Assembly: GCF_007992435.1 (NCBI RefSeq)
Contig: NZ_BKAG01000011.1
Location: 62,001 to 126,000, forward strand
Source: Prosthecobacter gellanilyticus
GTDB taxonomy: Bacteria > Verrucomicrobiota > Verrucomicrobiia > Verrucomicrobiales > Verrucomicrobiaceae
Reading direction: 5' to 3'
DNA: 64,000 nucleotides
Made by a program: the position numbers and the translations under genes. This document shows positions 53,096 through 61,705 of this stretch, one piece after another. Numbering within the stretch: position 1 is the first letter of the stretch; every line of letters begins with the position of its first letter. The notes below the pieces were generated by a model that made no database searches, was not told the DNA's origin, and worked only from the letters and a program-made list of their open reading frames with translations.

Positions 53096-54298
53096 TTACA
53101 GATCGCGGACGAAGATGTTCGCGTAGTTCACCGCCTGGGTGAGATCGCTGAGGCCGATGCGGCCTTTGAGGTTCATATCGACCTCGGCTTCGAAGGTTTG
53201 TGGATTCTTCTCCTGGGCTTCGGTGATGAGGACCTTGGCTTTTTTGCCCTGGAGGGTGGCTTTGATGCGATACCAGCGGCCGGGCTGGACCTTATCGGGC
53301 CCGAGTATGATGGGGGCTTTGCCTCCCGCGCCGAACATGACCAGCGGATGGCTGAGCCCGCGTACGCACAAACCGGCGGCGGGGATGGTGAGGTCGACGG
53401 TCTTGGGGAGGTTCACGTCACAGATGATCTCGCAGTCGCCGAACTCGGCCTCGGTCCAGAGGGCGGGGCCGGTCTGGCCTTCCTTGAGGGTGATCTGCCA
53501 GTCGCTGGATTCCCACTTTAGAGGCGGGGTGGCCGGGGTGATCCAGTTGCGGAAGTCGACGCCGGTGTAGAGGGCCTTCCAGCCCTGGTCGGCGGGGGCG
53601 GTGAGGTCGGCGGGGGGGTTGGTGGAGGGGAGCTCCTGGATGCGCACGTTGCGGAACTCCACGGGGGCGCCTTCGGATTCCAGGGCGAGGTAGCCTTTGC
53701 GGTAGTTGCAGTTGTCACCACCGCTGACCACCTTGCCATTCACGGCGAGCGTGAGTTTGCCGTTGTTGGCCTCGATGCGGTAGTGGTTCCACTCGGGGCT
53801 GGGCTTGCTGCGCTCCTCACTGGGGAAGCTGCGCTGGCCATTGTGCTCGCCGAGGGGTTCCATGGTGGCGCCGTGGATGGGGAAGACATCGCCATGGGTG
53901 GTGAACCAGCGGGGCTTGTCAGGCTTGGCGTTTTTCATGTAGCCGTGGTCCAGGACCTGGACCTCGATGCCACGGAGAAAGGGCACGCCAGGGGCGCTGA
54001 TGGGGGTGCCCCAGATGAAGATGCCGGAGTTGCCCGCATCACTCAGGTGCCGCCATTCGGCCTCCAGGATGAAATTTTCATACTGCTTTGCGGTGCGCAG
54101 GGCGCCGGTGGGTTTGCCCGTGCAGGAGATGACGCCGTCCTTGATGCTCCAGGTTTCCGGGGCGCAGTTCGCGTTCACCCAGCCGTCCAGGCTGTTCGGC
54201 TGGAACATCGGCACAAAGGGCTTCTCAGCACCACATGCACCAAGAACGACGACTAGGGAAAGACAGGCTGCGGCGCGAAAAAATGGAGACGAGGACAT
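53096..54298 (-). CDS. Lipoprotein with two DUF1080 (3-keto-disaccharide hydrolase) domains
   Basis: The 400-residue protein has a lipobox (VVVLGAC, Cys about 22). The first domain is a concanavalin-like DUF1080 fold: LDGWVNANCAPETWSIKDGVI, then NFILEAEWRHLSDAGNSGIFIWG, GIEVQVLDHGY and EWNHYRIEANNGKLTLAVNG. The second (about 225-400) repeats it: WKALYTGVDFRNWITP and GRWYRIKATLQGKKAKVLI. DUF1080 proteins include 3-keto-disaccharide hydrolases; activity here is unproved. It is the start of a divergent pair with the PpiD-like gene. Confidence 0.87.
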   Translation of the reverse strand: MSSSPFFRAAACLSLVVVLGACGAEKPFVPMFQPNSLDGWVNANCAPETWSIKDGVISCTGKPTGALRTAKQYENFILEAEWRHLSDAGNSGIFIWGTPISAPGVPFLRGIEVQVLDHGYMKNAKPDKPRWFTTHGDVFPIHGATMEPLGEHNGQRSFPSEERSKPSPEWNHYRIEANNGKLTLAVNGKVVSGGDNCNYRKGYLALESEGAPVEFRNVRIQELPSTNPPADLTAPADQGWKALYTGVDFRNWITPATPPLKWESSDWQITLKEGQTGPALWTEAEFGDCEIICDVNLPKTVDLTIPAAGLCVRGLSHPLVMFGAGGKAPIILGPDKVQPGRWYRIKATLQGKKAKVLITEAQEKNPQTFEAEVDMNLKGRIGLSDLTQAVNYANIFVRDL

Positions 54299-54430
54299 GG
54301 TCGGGAAAGGGAAGTGGACTCAAACGCGCCCGGAAGAGACCTCCATGCAAATGGTTTTTCCGTTTGCCCTATGGAGCGCAGCGGCTTACTTCCGCGCCCG
54401 TTTCCATACCAGCCCCCTGCACGACCCGCT

Positions 54431-55942
54431 ATGCTCGAGTTTTTCCGCCGCCATCGTGGAGCTTTCATGCTCTCCCTGACTGTCATCATCATCATCAGCT
54501 TCGCGAGCTGGGGCGGTACACGCACGGGCGGCCCTAAGATGGCTTCCGCCTCGGACGATGCTTTCACCATGTATGGTGAAGACTACACCGTGGGTGAGCT
54601 TCAGCGTCTGGAGGGCTCTGGCCAGGTCATCAGCATGCTGCAGATGTATGAGCTCTACTTCGGTCTCATGTCCGCCGCACGCGGTCCTGAAGCCGGTGGC
54701 CGTGACTTCATCTTCAATCTTCTGGTGCTGAAGCGCCAGATGAAGGAGCTGGGTGTGAACCCGAGCGATGCTGAAGCCAAGGCCGAGCTGGAGAAGATCC
54801 CCAGCCTGCAGGAGAATGGCAAGTTCAGCCCGCAGCGCGCCTTCAGCGTGCAGCAGAACCTGGGCATGTATGGCAAGGGTGGTCAGGACATGCTGGAAGC
54901 GGCCAAGCTCAGCATCGGCCTGAACCGCATCAAGGACCTGGTGGGCAAGAACTACGTGGCATCGCCGCTCGAAGCTGAGAAGGCCTATGCGAGCCGTCAC
55001 CAGACCCTGAAGATCCAGACCATCAACTTCGCTCTCGATGACTTCAAGAAGACCGCCGAGGTCAAGGACGAGGAGCTGCAGAAGTACTACGACGAGAACA
55101 AGGACAACTACAAGACTGTGGAGAAGCGCGCGGTGAGCTATGTGCTCTTTGCCAATCCGGCTGATCTCGACAAGAAGCCGGTCGAGGAGCGCACCAAGCT
55201 GAACAAGGTGCAGGTGGACAGCGTGAACGCCTTCAACGCGGCAGCTGCCAAGCCTGGTGCCAAGTTTGATGATGTGGTCAAGGGGCTGAATCTAAAGGCT
55301 GAAACCGCCCCTCTCTTTGCCAAAGACAGCCCGCCCGAAGCCCTCAAGGGCGAGAGTGATGTGATCGACGCCATCTTCGTCCAGAGCAAGGACGCTGGCA
55401 AAGTCAGCGACCCCGTGAAGGGCACCAAGGGCTGGTATGTCTTCACCGTGACCTCCACAGAAGAACCGAAGCAGCAGGACCTCGCCGCCGTGAAGGACAA
55501 GGTGAAGGAAGTGCTGGTTGGCCAGAAGGCCCAGGAAGCTCTTTCCAAGGCTGTGAACGAAGCCCGCATCGCGATTCAGGAAGGCCTGAAGGGCGGCAAG
55601 AAGATCGACGAGATCGCCAAGGAGAAGAAGCTGACTCTGGACGCCGTGAAGGACCTCACCGTCAACGAGCCTGCCGCTGATCTGCCGAACGCTGTGGAGA
55701 TCGCCCGTGAAGCTGAGAAGGTGGCTGCTGGTGATGTGGCCAAGGCCGTGAACACGGACAAGGGCGCGACGCTGGTGTATGTGGCCGCCAAGGAACTGCG
55801 CAAGCGTGATGACAGCGCGGCTCTCCGCAAGAACACCGAGGACACCCGCACCACCCAGGAGCGTGACCGTCTTTTCAATTCCTGGTTCTCTGCCAAGCGC
55901 GCTGAGTCCGGTCTCAAGATTCATCTGAAGATGAGCGCCTAA
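54431..55942 (+). CDS. PpiD/SurA-like periplasmic peptidyl-prolyl isomerase
   Basis: The ATG at 54431 (MLEFFRRHRGAFMLSLTVII) gives 503 residues; an earlier frame at 54314 is antisense-overlapping and unlikely. A single N-terminal membrane helix (about 13-29) anchors a SurA-N-like helical chaperone part (FNLLVLKRQMKELGV, SPQRAFSVQQNL, SPLEAEKAYASR), then a parvulin-like domain (KRAVSYVLFANP, GLNLKAETAPLFAKD, GTKGWYVFTVTSTEEPKQQD). This is the layout of PpiD foldases. The parvulin active-site histidines are not obvious, as in E. coli PpiD. A TPR gene follows after 26 bp. Confidence 0.85.
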   Translation: MLEFFRRHRGAFMLSLTVIIIISFASWGGTRTGGPKMASASDDAFTMYGEDYTVGELQRLEGSGQVISMLQMYELYFGLMSAARGPEAGGRDFIFNLLVLKRQMKELGVNPSDAEAKAELEKIPSLQENGKFSPQRAFSVQQNLGMYGKGGQDMLEAAKLSIGLNRIKDLVGKNYVASPLEAEKAYASRHQTLKIQTINFALDDFKKTAEVKDEELQKYYDENKDNYKTVEKRAVSYVLFANPADLDKKPVEERTKLNKVQVDSVNAFNAAAAKPGAKFDDVVKGLNLKAETAPLFAKDSPPEALKGESDVIDAIFVQSKDAGKVSDPVKGTKGWYVFTVTSTEEPKQQDLAAVKDKVKEVLVGQKAQEALSKAVNEARIAIQEGLKGGKKIDEIAKEKKLTLDAVKDLTVNEPAADLPNAVEIAREAEKVAAGDVAKAVNTDKGATLVYVAAKELRKRDDSAALRKNTEDTRTTQERDRLFNSWFSAKRAESGLKIHLKMSA

Positions 55943-55968
55943 CCAGCGATCATCCACGATCCTCCTGC

Positions 55969-56313
55969 ATGTCTGACACCCCGGCCTCCGTGGACGACCT
56001 CTTTGACGAGGCGAACGGCCACCTGGCCATGGGGGAGCTGGAAGAGGCGGTGCCTCTCTATCGCCGCTGCGTGGAGCAGGATCCGCAGTTCTTTGATGGC
56101 TGGCATGCGCTGGGCATGGCGCTGATGAAAACGGGCAGCATCAAGGAGGCCATCGGCGCTGGGCTGATGGCCACCACGCTGAAGCCGAATGATCTGCTGG
56201 CCTGGACGGCGCTCAGCCAGATGTATGTGGCGGATCATCAGATCGCCGAAGCCGAGACAGCGAAAGGGAATGCGCGTATTCTCTCTCTGGGCGGCAGGGT
56301 GGTGAAAGAGTAA
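55969..56313 (+). CDS. Small TPR protein
   Basis: The 114-residue protein has two or three TPR helix pairs (LFDEANGHLAMGELEEAVPLYRRCVEQDP, GWHALGMALMKTGSIKEAI). No signal peptide. It follows the PpiD-like gene by 26 bp, so it may be co-transcribed; a role as an interaction adaptor is inferred only from the TPR fold. Confidence 0.8.
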   Translation: MSDTPASVDDLFDEANGHLAMGELEEAVPLYRRCVEQDPQFFDGWHALGMALMKTGSIKEAIGAGLMATTLKPNDLLAWTALSQMYVADHQIAEAETAKGNARILSLGGRVVKE

Positions 56314-56418
56314 TGACGAATGCCGAAGGGGCAGGGGGAATCGCCAGTCAGATGAGCCATTCGTGTCTTTTAGTCCTTGGCAGTGGCTTGTGGGATACTC
56401 ATAGTTCTTCTGTCTTTC

Positions 56419-57180
56419 ATGAACGCTGCATCTGCCAGTGATCTCCGCTCCCGGTTCCTGCACTCGCTGGCGCCGGACAGCCAGTTCTACCGGATGTTTG
56501 ATCATCTGCCGGGCATCTCGTTCTTTGCCAAGAACCGGCAGTTTCAGCTCATGTGCGCGAACAAGCACTTCATGGAGACCATGGGCTTCAAGAACGAGAA
56601 CGAGCTTGTGGGAAAGGAAGACTTTGATCTGTTTCCCCGCCGTCTGGCCGAGAGTTTCCGTCGGGATGATGAGGAGATCCTGCGCACGGGTGAGCCGAAG
56701 CTGAACATCGTGGAGCTGTTCTTCAATCCGCAGGGCATCCCCGACTGGTTCATCACGAACAAGATGCCTTTGCGTGACAAGAAGGGCAAACTAGTGGGCG
56801 TGATGGGCAGCACGCAGAGCTATGGGCAGGCGATGACCATCGTGCATGCCAGCCAGCACATTGAGAAGGCGCTGGCTTACATTCGTGATCACTTCCGCAC
56901 ACGTCTGAGTGTGGAGGATCTGGCCGCACAGGTGCATCTGAGCCCGCGCCAGCTTCACCGGAAGTTTGTGGAGACCTTTGGTTGCAGCCCGCAGACCTTC
57001 ATCATGAAGCTGCGCATCCAGGCAGCCTGTGATGCCTTGCAGCATGAGGACGCGCAGATCAGCCAGGTGGCCATTGATCTCGGCTTCTATGACCAGAGCG
57101 GCTTCACCCACCACTTCCACAAGCATGTGGGCCTCACCCCGCTGAAATACCAGCGCCAGTTCCGGCTTGGCAGGCGGTGA
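56419..57180 (+). CDS. PAS-domain AraC-family transcription regulator
   Basis: The ATG at 56419 (MNAASASDLRSRFLHSLAP) gives 253 residues. The N-terminal half is a PAS domain (FDHLPGISFFAKNRQFQLMCAN...VGKEDFDLFPRR) and the C-terminal half an AraC-type double HTH (HLSPRQLHRKFVETFGCSP, SQVAIDLGFYDQSGFTHHFHKHVGLTPLKYQRQ). It is a one-component regulator that senses a small ligand through PAS. No clear target operon is marked; the gene ends 48 bp before a palindromic repeat. Confidence 0.9.
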   Translation: MNAASASDLRSRFLHSLAPDSQFYRMFDHLPGISFFAKNRQFQLMCANKHFMETMGFKNENELVGKEDFDLFPRRLAESFRRDDEEILRTGEPKLNIVELFFNPQGIPDWFITNKMPLRDKKGKLVGVMGSTQSYGQAMTIVHASQHIEKALAYIRDHFRTRLSVEDLAAQVHLSPRQLHRKFVETFGCSPQTFIMKLRIQAACDALQHEDAQISQVAIDLGFYDQSGFTHHFHKHVGLTPLKYQRQFRLGRR

Positions 57181-57227
57181 AGAAAGTCTTTCATGAGCCA
57201 TGCTGATCCCGGCCCCCGGCAGGGGTA

Positions 57228-57477
57228 AAGCTGGTAGCCAGGGGTGGTGCGAGGAACGAGCGGAACCCCTGGACTCGACAATACACGCACGATAGTTCGG
57301 CCCGCGCCCTGGAAGGGCGCGAGCAAAGCCGGGACGCTGCGGTGTCATCGCACGCACCTGGTTCGCCCTGCCGCTCGCGCCCTTCCAGGGCGCGATGAGG
57401 CCATTGTGTTGATGGCCCTTCTCCAGGGGTTCCGCTGCACAGCTTCGCAGTTACGCTCCACCCCTGGCTACCAGCTT
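57228..57477. repeat. Nested palindromic intergenic element B (REP/MITE-like)
   Basis: The spacer 57181-57599 holds no gene. It contains three nested exact inverted repeats: 57228-57247 with 57458-57477 (20 bp), 57260-57273 with 57422-57435 (14 bp), and 57303-57324 with 57373-57394 (22 bp, itself GCGCCCT-ggA-AGGGCGC). The element is 250 bp. It differs in sequence from element A but has the same architecture. Confidence 0.85.
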
Positions 57478-57599
57478 GCGAGCCTCCGGCTCACGAAAAC
57501 GCAGGACCGAAATGAGTCAATCGCAGCTCTGAGCGAGGATAGGGTCTTCCACTGGAAGCCTCTTGAGTTCCGCGCAGAGCGCACCATACTTCGCGCCCC

Positions 57600-59114
57600 A
57601 TGAGTCAAGCTCCCGCCATTTCTCCTACCCGTGAAAAAGATTTCCCTGAGTGGTATCAGCAGGTCGTCCGCGCCGCTGATCTCGCTGAAAACTCGGAGGT
57701 GCGTGGTTGCATGGTCATCAAGCCGTGGGGCTACGGACTTTGGGAAAACATCCAGCGCCAGCTTGATGTGAAGTTCAAGGAGACCGGGCACGTGAATGCC
57801 TACTTCCCGCTGCTGATCCCGCTGAGCTACCTGGAGAAGGAAGCCCAGCACGCGGAAGGCTTTGCCACCGAGTGCGCTGTGGTCACGCATCATCGCCTCG
57901 AGGTCCAGAAGCAGCCCGATGGCACGACGAAGATGATCCCCACGGGCAAGCTGGAAGAACCTTTTGTTATTCGTCCGACGTCCGAAACCATCATCGGCGC
58001 GGCCTTTGCACGCTGGGTGCAGAGTTATCGTGACCTGCCGCTGCTCATCAACCAGTGGGCGAACGTCATGCGCTGGGAGATGCGTCCGCGCTTGTTCCTG
58101 CGCACGGCTGAGTTCCTCTGGCAGGAAGGCCACACCGCGCATGAGACGGCGGCGGAGGCCATCGATGAGACGAAGCTCATGCACAAAGTGTATGCCGACT
58201 TCCTGCGCAACCACCTCGCCATTCCGGTGATCCCTGGCGCGAAGACGGAGAACGAGCGTTTTCCTGGCGCGGTCGATACCTACACGGTCGAAGCCATGGT
58301 GCAGGACCGCAAGGCCATCCAGGCCGGCACCAGCCACTACCTGGGCACGAACTTCTCCAAGGCCGCGAACATCCAGTTCCTGGGTCGCGACAACACCAAG
58401 CAGCTCGCCCACACCACCAGCTGGGGCGTCAGCACCCGCCTCATCGGCACGCTCATCATGGCCCATGGTGATGATGATGGTGTCATCATCCCACCACGTG
58501 TGGCTCCTCATCAGATCGTGATTCTTCCCGTCACACCCAAGGCGGACACGCGTCAGGAAGTCATTGATTCCTGCGAGGCTCTCGCCAAAACCCTGCGCAC
58601 GCAGACCTTCCATGGCGAACCTCTGCGCGTGCATGTGGACAAGCGCGACCTCCAGGGCGGTGCCAAGAACTGGGAGTGGATCAAGAAGGGCGTGCCGCTT
58701 CGCCTCGAAATGGGACCTCGTGACATCACCAGCCGCACCGTGGCTGTCTGCCGTCGTGACCAGGGCCCCAAGGCGAAGGATTTCATCCCCAAGGAAGAAC
58801 TCATCCGTGACATCACCGAGAAGCTTCAGGACATCCAGGACGCTCTCCTCAAGCGCGCGACCGAGATGCGTGATGCCAACATGAAGAAGCTGGACACTCT
58901 GGACGAGTTCAAAGCCTTCTTCGCGGAAGGCGGCCCCGGTGGCTTCGCGCTCATGCATTGGGCGGGTAGCAACGAGGAGGAAGACAAGATCGCCAAGGAC
59001 ATGAAGATCACCATCCGCTGCATCCCGATCAGCGATGAGTTTGTCGAGGAAGGGAAGTGCTTCCTCACCGGCAAGCCCAGCTCACGCCGCGTGGTCTTTG
59101 CCCGCAGCTACTGA
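57600..59114 (+). CDS. proS: Prolyl-tRNA synthetase, archaeal/eukaryote type
   Basis: ProRS charges tRNA-Pro. The 504-residue product is the short form without the bacterial editing insertion. Signatures are FPEWYQQVVRAADLAEN, VIKPWGYGLWENIQ, EPFVIRPTSETIIGAAFARW, MRPRLFLRTAEFLWQEGHTAH (motif 2) and GVSTRLIGTLIMAHGDDDG (motif 3), with a C-terminal domain ending RVVFARSY. The C-terminal Tyr and the HTAH motif are typical of the archaeal/eukaryote class. It is downstream of element B. Confidence 0.96.
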   Translation: MSQAPAISPTREKDFPEWYQQVVRAADLAENSEVRGCMVIKPWGYGLWENIQRQLDVKFKETGHVNAYFPLLIPLSYLEKEAQHAEGFATECAVVTHHRLEVQKQPDGTTKMIPTGKLEEPFVIRPTSETIIGAAFARWVQSYRDLPLLINQWANVMRWEMRPRLFLRTAEFLWQEGHTAHETAAEAIDETKLMHKVYADFLRNHLAIPVIPGAKTENERFPGAVDTYTVEAMVQDRKAIQAGTSHYLGTNFSKAANIQFLGRDNTKQLAHTTSWGVSTRLIGTLIMAHGDDDGVIIPPRVAPHQIVILPVTPKADTRQEVIDSCEALAKTLRTQTFHGEPLRVHVDKRDLQGGAKNWEWIKKGVPLRLEMGPRDITSRTVAVCRRDQGPKAKDFIPKEELIRDITEKLQDIQDALLKRATEMRDANMKKLDTLDEFKAFFAEGGPGGFALMHWAGSNEEEDKIAKDMKITIRCIPISDEFVEEGKCFLTGKPSSRRVVFARSY

Positions 59115-59163
59115 TCTGTTCGCCAGCCGGGCAGTCTTTTAAACATCGCACACCATCTCCTGC

Positions 59164-60333
59164 TTATCGGGAGATGGCGTTGCGGATGGAGTCGCCCACG
59201 CCTTTGGCCGCTTGACGCAGCTTGTCCTGTGGGGTGGCCGGGGCTGGTGCGGTCTTGCGAGTGGTGGTTTGGGATTTCTTGGCCGTGGTGCCAGACTTGG
59301 TGGTCGTCTTGCTCGGGCTCGACTTGGGCTTGGCCTTGGCGGTGCTGGTCGTGCTTTTGGGCTTTGCTGCAGAGCTTTCGGCGGACTTGCTGACAGAGGC
59401 AGGTTTGTCTGCTGATTTGGTCACAGCTTCCGTGGGCTTGCTGGCATTCGTTTCTGCAAGGGTGATCGCCTTCATGACCGTCTCCTTGTTCTCCGGTGGG
59501 CTTGGCTTGGACGTCTCCACCTCGGCCACGACCAGGGGGGGGGGCGGTGGTGAAGGCTTGGCCGGGGCCTCGGCAATCACGGGTTCTGGCACCACTTTGG
59601 GAACGATCCTGCCCACGCCGGGAATCAGCCCGTAGCCATAGAACTTCGACTTGCTGGTCTCCTTCGGAATGGTGAGGTCAAACACACTGACGCCCGTGCG
59701 TTTCTCCCCCTGGTAGACACGGCCGTCACTGGCTCCGAACATCAGCGGCCTGCCCGTCTTCTTCATCTTGCCCAGGTAGAGCATCACATGAGTCACCGGG
59801 ATGGCTCGCGGTGATGTCTCATAGGTGCCCGACCAGAAAAGCAGGTCTCCGGGTTGGAGAGCAGCGAACTCTGGATGCTTCAGCGTGTCAGCCTTTTCCG
59901 TCCGATGCAGCAGCGTGTTGTTCTGCACCCATCCACAGATTTCGTTCGACTGGCGTGGCACACCTTTGAGGCCCAGTCCATTGAGCAGGTGGACGATGGT
60001 GCCCGAGCAATCCATGCCACCCTGTTTCGGATTGGACGAACCAAAAGTGTAGGTAAGGTTCAGCTTCGTGAGCGCCAGGGCATCACGGACCAGTTGCTGG
60101 ACCTGGGGCGCATAGTTCTCAAAACCCTCCAGCACCTCAGGATCGATGCTGCTCACGGCGGCGGCTCGTGGTTCGCTCTTCGGGCCTTCCGTCAGCTCAT
60201 CCTCAGGTGTTTGAGCTGTCTCGGATGTGGAGGCTGATGATGAGGCACCCGAAGTCTTTTTGGCGGCGCCTTGCTCTGCCATCACGGAAAAGGCCGCGGT
60301 GGTGAGCAGCAGGATAAGTGATTTCAGGTGCAT
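59164..60333 (-). CDS. Secreted NlpC/P60 endopeptidase with Lys/Ser/Thr-rich tail
   Basis: The ATG at 60333 starts a signal peptide (MHLKSLILLLTTAAFSVMA), giving 389 residues. The catalytic Cys109 lies in QGGMDCSGTIVHLL, and the histidine in PVTHVMLYLG follows. NlpC/P60 enzymes cut peptide cross-links of peptidoglycan. The C-terminal 160 residues are Ser/Thr/Lys/Pro-rich and of low complexity, perhaps a wall-binding linker. The stem 59153-59160 with 59170-59177 overlaps the stop codon and may be a weak terminator for the convergent proS. Confidence 0.85.
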   Translation of the reverse strand: MHLKSLILLLTTAAFSVMAEQGAAKKTSGASSSASTSETAQTPEDELTEGPKSEPRAAAVSSIDPEVLEGFENYAPQVQQLVRDALALTKLNLTYTFGSSNPKQGGMDCSGTIVHLLNGLGLKGVPRQSNEICGWVQNNTLLHRTEKADTLKHPEFAALQPGDLLFWSGTYETSPRAIPVTHVMLYLGKMKKTGRPLMFGASDGRVYQGEKRTGVSVFDLTIPKETSKSKFYGYGLIPGVGRIVPKVVPEPVIAEAPAKPSPPPPPLVVAEVETSKPSPPENKETVMKAITLAETNASKPTEAVTKSADKPASVSKSAESSAAKPKSTTSTAKAKPKSSPSKTTTKSGTTAKKSQTTTRKTAPAPATPQDKLRQAAKGVGDSIRNAISR

Positions 60334-60736
60334 GATAGGGATGTTCTTTCGACCGGTTGGCTGCTCTTTCATTCAAACGGATTCATTCGTGCGCTGGATC
60401 CGGGCCAATCAATGGCGTCCATATCCCGAACGTTTTCTAATGCATTGTTGGTTGGGCTGAATGTCGTTCCTGCTCTTGGGTTTTAGATGGTTCGCCGTTG
60501 TTGAAGTCATCTTGGAAGCGATCCAAAGTTCGAGGCGGTCTGCCTGTGAAACGTCAAATGACGTCGTGCATCATGCAAGGATGGCCATGCGCATTGCATG
60601 GAAAGTGGTGGCTTGGCGGCCGGGATGATGTTGAGCATTGGTGATTCAAATCGTTGATAATCAATGGGGTGTGGCTGGGTCTGATCAGGCTGGCACTGAC
60701 TCTGCATGAGAGTGGAGACCAAGCCCCCCTAATGCC
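60334..60736. other. 403-bp spacer before the small envelope-protein run
   Basis: No gene of plausible size was seen. The region contains short palindromes (ATGCAAGG...GCATTGCAT near 60572-60600) that could be regulator sites, and a sigma-54-like element at 60691-60706. Confidence 0.4.
60691..60706 (+). promoter_or_regulatory. Possible sigma-54 (-24/-12) promoter
   Basis: TGGCACtgactCTGC matches the sigma-54 consensus TGGCAC-N5-TTGC with one mismatch; the GG and GC are 10 bases apart as required. Its -12 end lies 32 bp upstream of the ATG at 60737, so it could drive the small-protein run. No rpoN gene or activator is visible in the window, so it is a candidate only. Confidence 0.45.
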
Positions 60737-60916
60737 ATGACCAGTTCCAGCCCGCCCCCACGCTACGCGCTGCTCCGCGCGTCCGCGCTTGCCATCGCCT
60801 CGCTGGCGATGGGGATCGCGGTCACCGGTGCAGTGGCCCGCGCCACTGTTCTGGCGTGGGCCGTGGCCGCCATGGCGCTGATCACCTTCGGCGCCACCTA
60901 CCATCTCAAACACTAA
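60737..60916 (+). CDS. 59-residue two-helix membrane protein
   Basis: A short frame starting MTSSSPPPRYALLRASALAI and ending YHLKH, with two hydrophobic helices (about 15-33 and 37-54). It begins 32 bp after the sigma-54-like element and ends 11 bp before the DUF883 gene. Codon use is GC-rich and coding-like. Probably a real small inner-membrane protein; no family known to me. Confidence 0.6.
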   Translation: MTSSSPPPRYALLRASALAIASLAMGIAVTGAVARATVLAWAVAAMALITFGATYHLKH

Positions 60917-60927
60917 ATCCACATACC

Positions 60928-61245
60928 ATGACGACGACCCCTAACATCAACCAAGCCTTGAACACAACCGCCCAGGATTTTCGCGCCTTGGGTGAAGCGG
61001 CCAAGGCTGACTTCAACCGCCTGACGAATGATGCACACAAGCTGGCTCAAACGAAGGTGATCGATCCCGGTGTCCAGATGATCAAGGACACCTCCCACAA
61101 GCTGGAGGTGCAGGCCCGTCGCTCCGCCGACGCTGCTAAAGTCCAGATGGATCATTTGCATGACTACATCGTCGAGAACCCGGGTCGTGCCCTTCTCGGC
61201 GCATTGGCCGGCGGTTTCATCCTCGGACTCCTTCTGCGCCGCTGA
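60928..61245 (+). CDS. DUF883 (YqjD/ElaB)-type membrane protein
   Basis: The ATG at 60928 gives 105 residues: an N-terminal amphipathic coiled-coil (QDFRALGEAAKADFNRL to AAKVQMDHLHDY) and a C-terminal glycine-rich helix with the motif NPGRALLGALAGGFILGL followed by RR. This is the YqjD/ElaB pattern, a ribosome-associated tail-anchored stress protein in E. coli. It lies in a run of tiny stress-envelope genes. Confidence 0.83.
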   Translation: MTTTPNINQALNTTAQDFRALGEAAKADFNRLTNDAHKLAQTKVIDPGVQMIKDTSHKLEVQARRSADAAKVQMDHLHDYIVENPGRALLGALAGGFILGLLLRR

Positions 61246-61294
61246 GATCACCCTCCGCTCCTAGTTTCCATCAACCTCAAAGACACCCATCCCC

Positions 61295-61480
61295 ATGAAC
61301 ACACCTCCGACCGCCGCCCAAGATGAAGTCATTTCCCGCAATGTTGGTTATTTCACCCTCATCCTTGGCTTTGTCGTCCTCACTCTCTCATTTCTCAGCT
61401 CGTGCAACACCACCCGGGGCTTCGGTCGGGATGTTCAGAGGGTAGGGCATAAAATCGAGGCGACCGCCTCGGGGCACTGA
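61295..61480 (+). CDS. Entericidin-like small lipoprotein
   Basis: The 61-residue product has a helix ending in a lipobox LSSC (Cys 37), followed by NTTRGFGRDVQRVGHKIEATA. The CNT-x-x-G-x-G-x-D-V motif is the entericidin A/B signature. Entericidins are stress-induced envelope lipoproteins. Confidence 0.85.
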   Translation: MNTPPTAAQDEVISRNVGYFTLILGFVVLTLSFLSSCNTTRGFGRDVQRVGHKIEATASGH

Positions 61481-61516
61481 TCCGATTGGAGTTTAATCTC
61501 TCGTTCTATTTCTCCC

Positions 61517-61651
61517 ATGCCCAAGCATTTGACTCCTATTGTGTCCATCATCGCAGGCATCTGTGTGCTGATCTTTCCGCACCTGCTGAACTACGTGGTG
61601 GGCATCTATCTCATCCTCACGGGTGTGCTCGCCTTTCAAAAAGGCGCGTAG
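61517..61651 (+). CDS. 44-residue DUF3096-type membrane protein
   Basis: A short frame from the ATG at 61517 to the stop at 61649-61651: MPKHLTPIVSIIAGICVLIF followed by PHLLNYVVGIYLILTGVLAF. The two-helix pattern with Gly and Asn at the turn is typical of DUF3096, a tiny membrane protein often grouped with stress genes. It lies between the entericidin-like gene and the repeated lipoprotein gene. Confidence 0.75.
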   Translation: MPKHLTPIVSIIAGICVLIFPHLLNYVVGIYLILTGVLAFQKGA

Positions 61652-61705
61652 TCCGGTCTCGGCGCTAACGAATGTTCAACGGTCTAACTCTCAAAACCCC
61701 TAACT

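Noticed and set aside
57468..58958. 496-aa minus-strand frame over proS
   Set aside because: Antisense shadow; ProRS motifs are on the plus strand.
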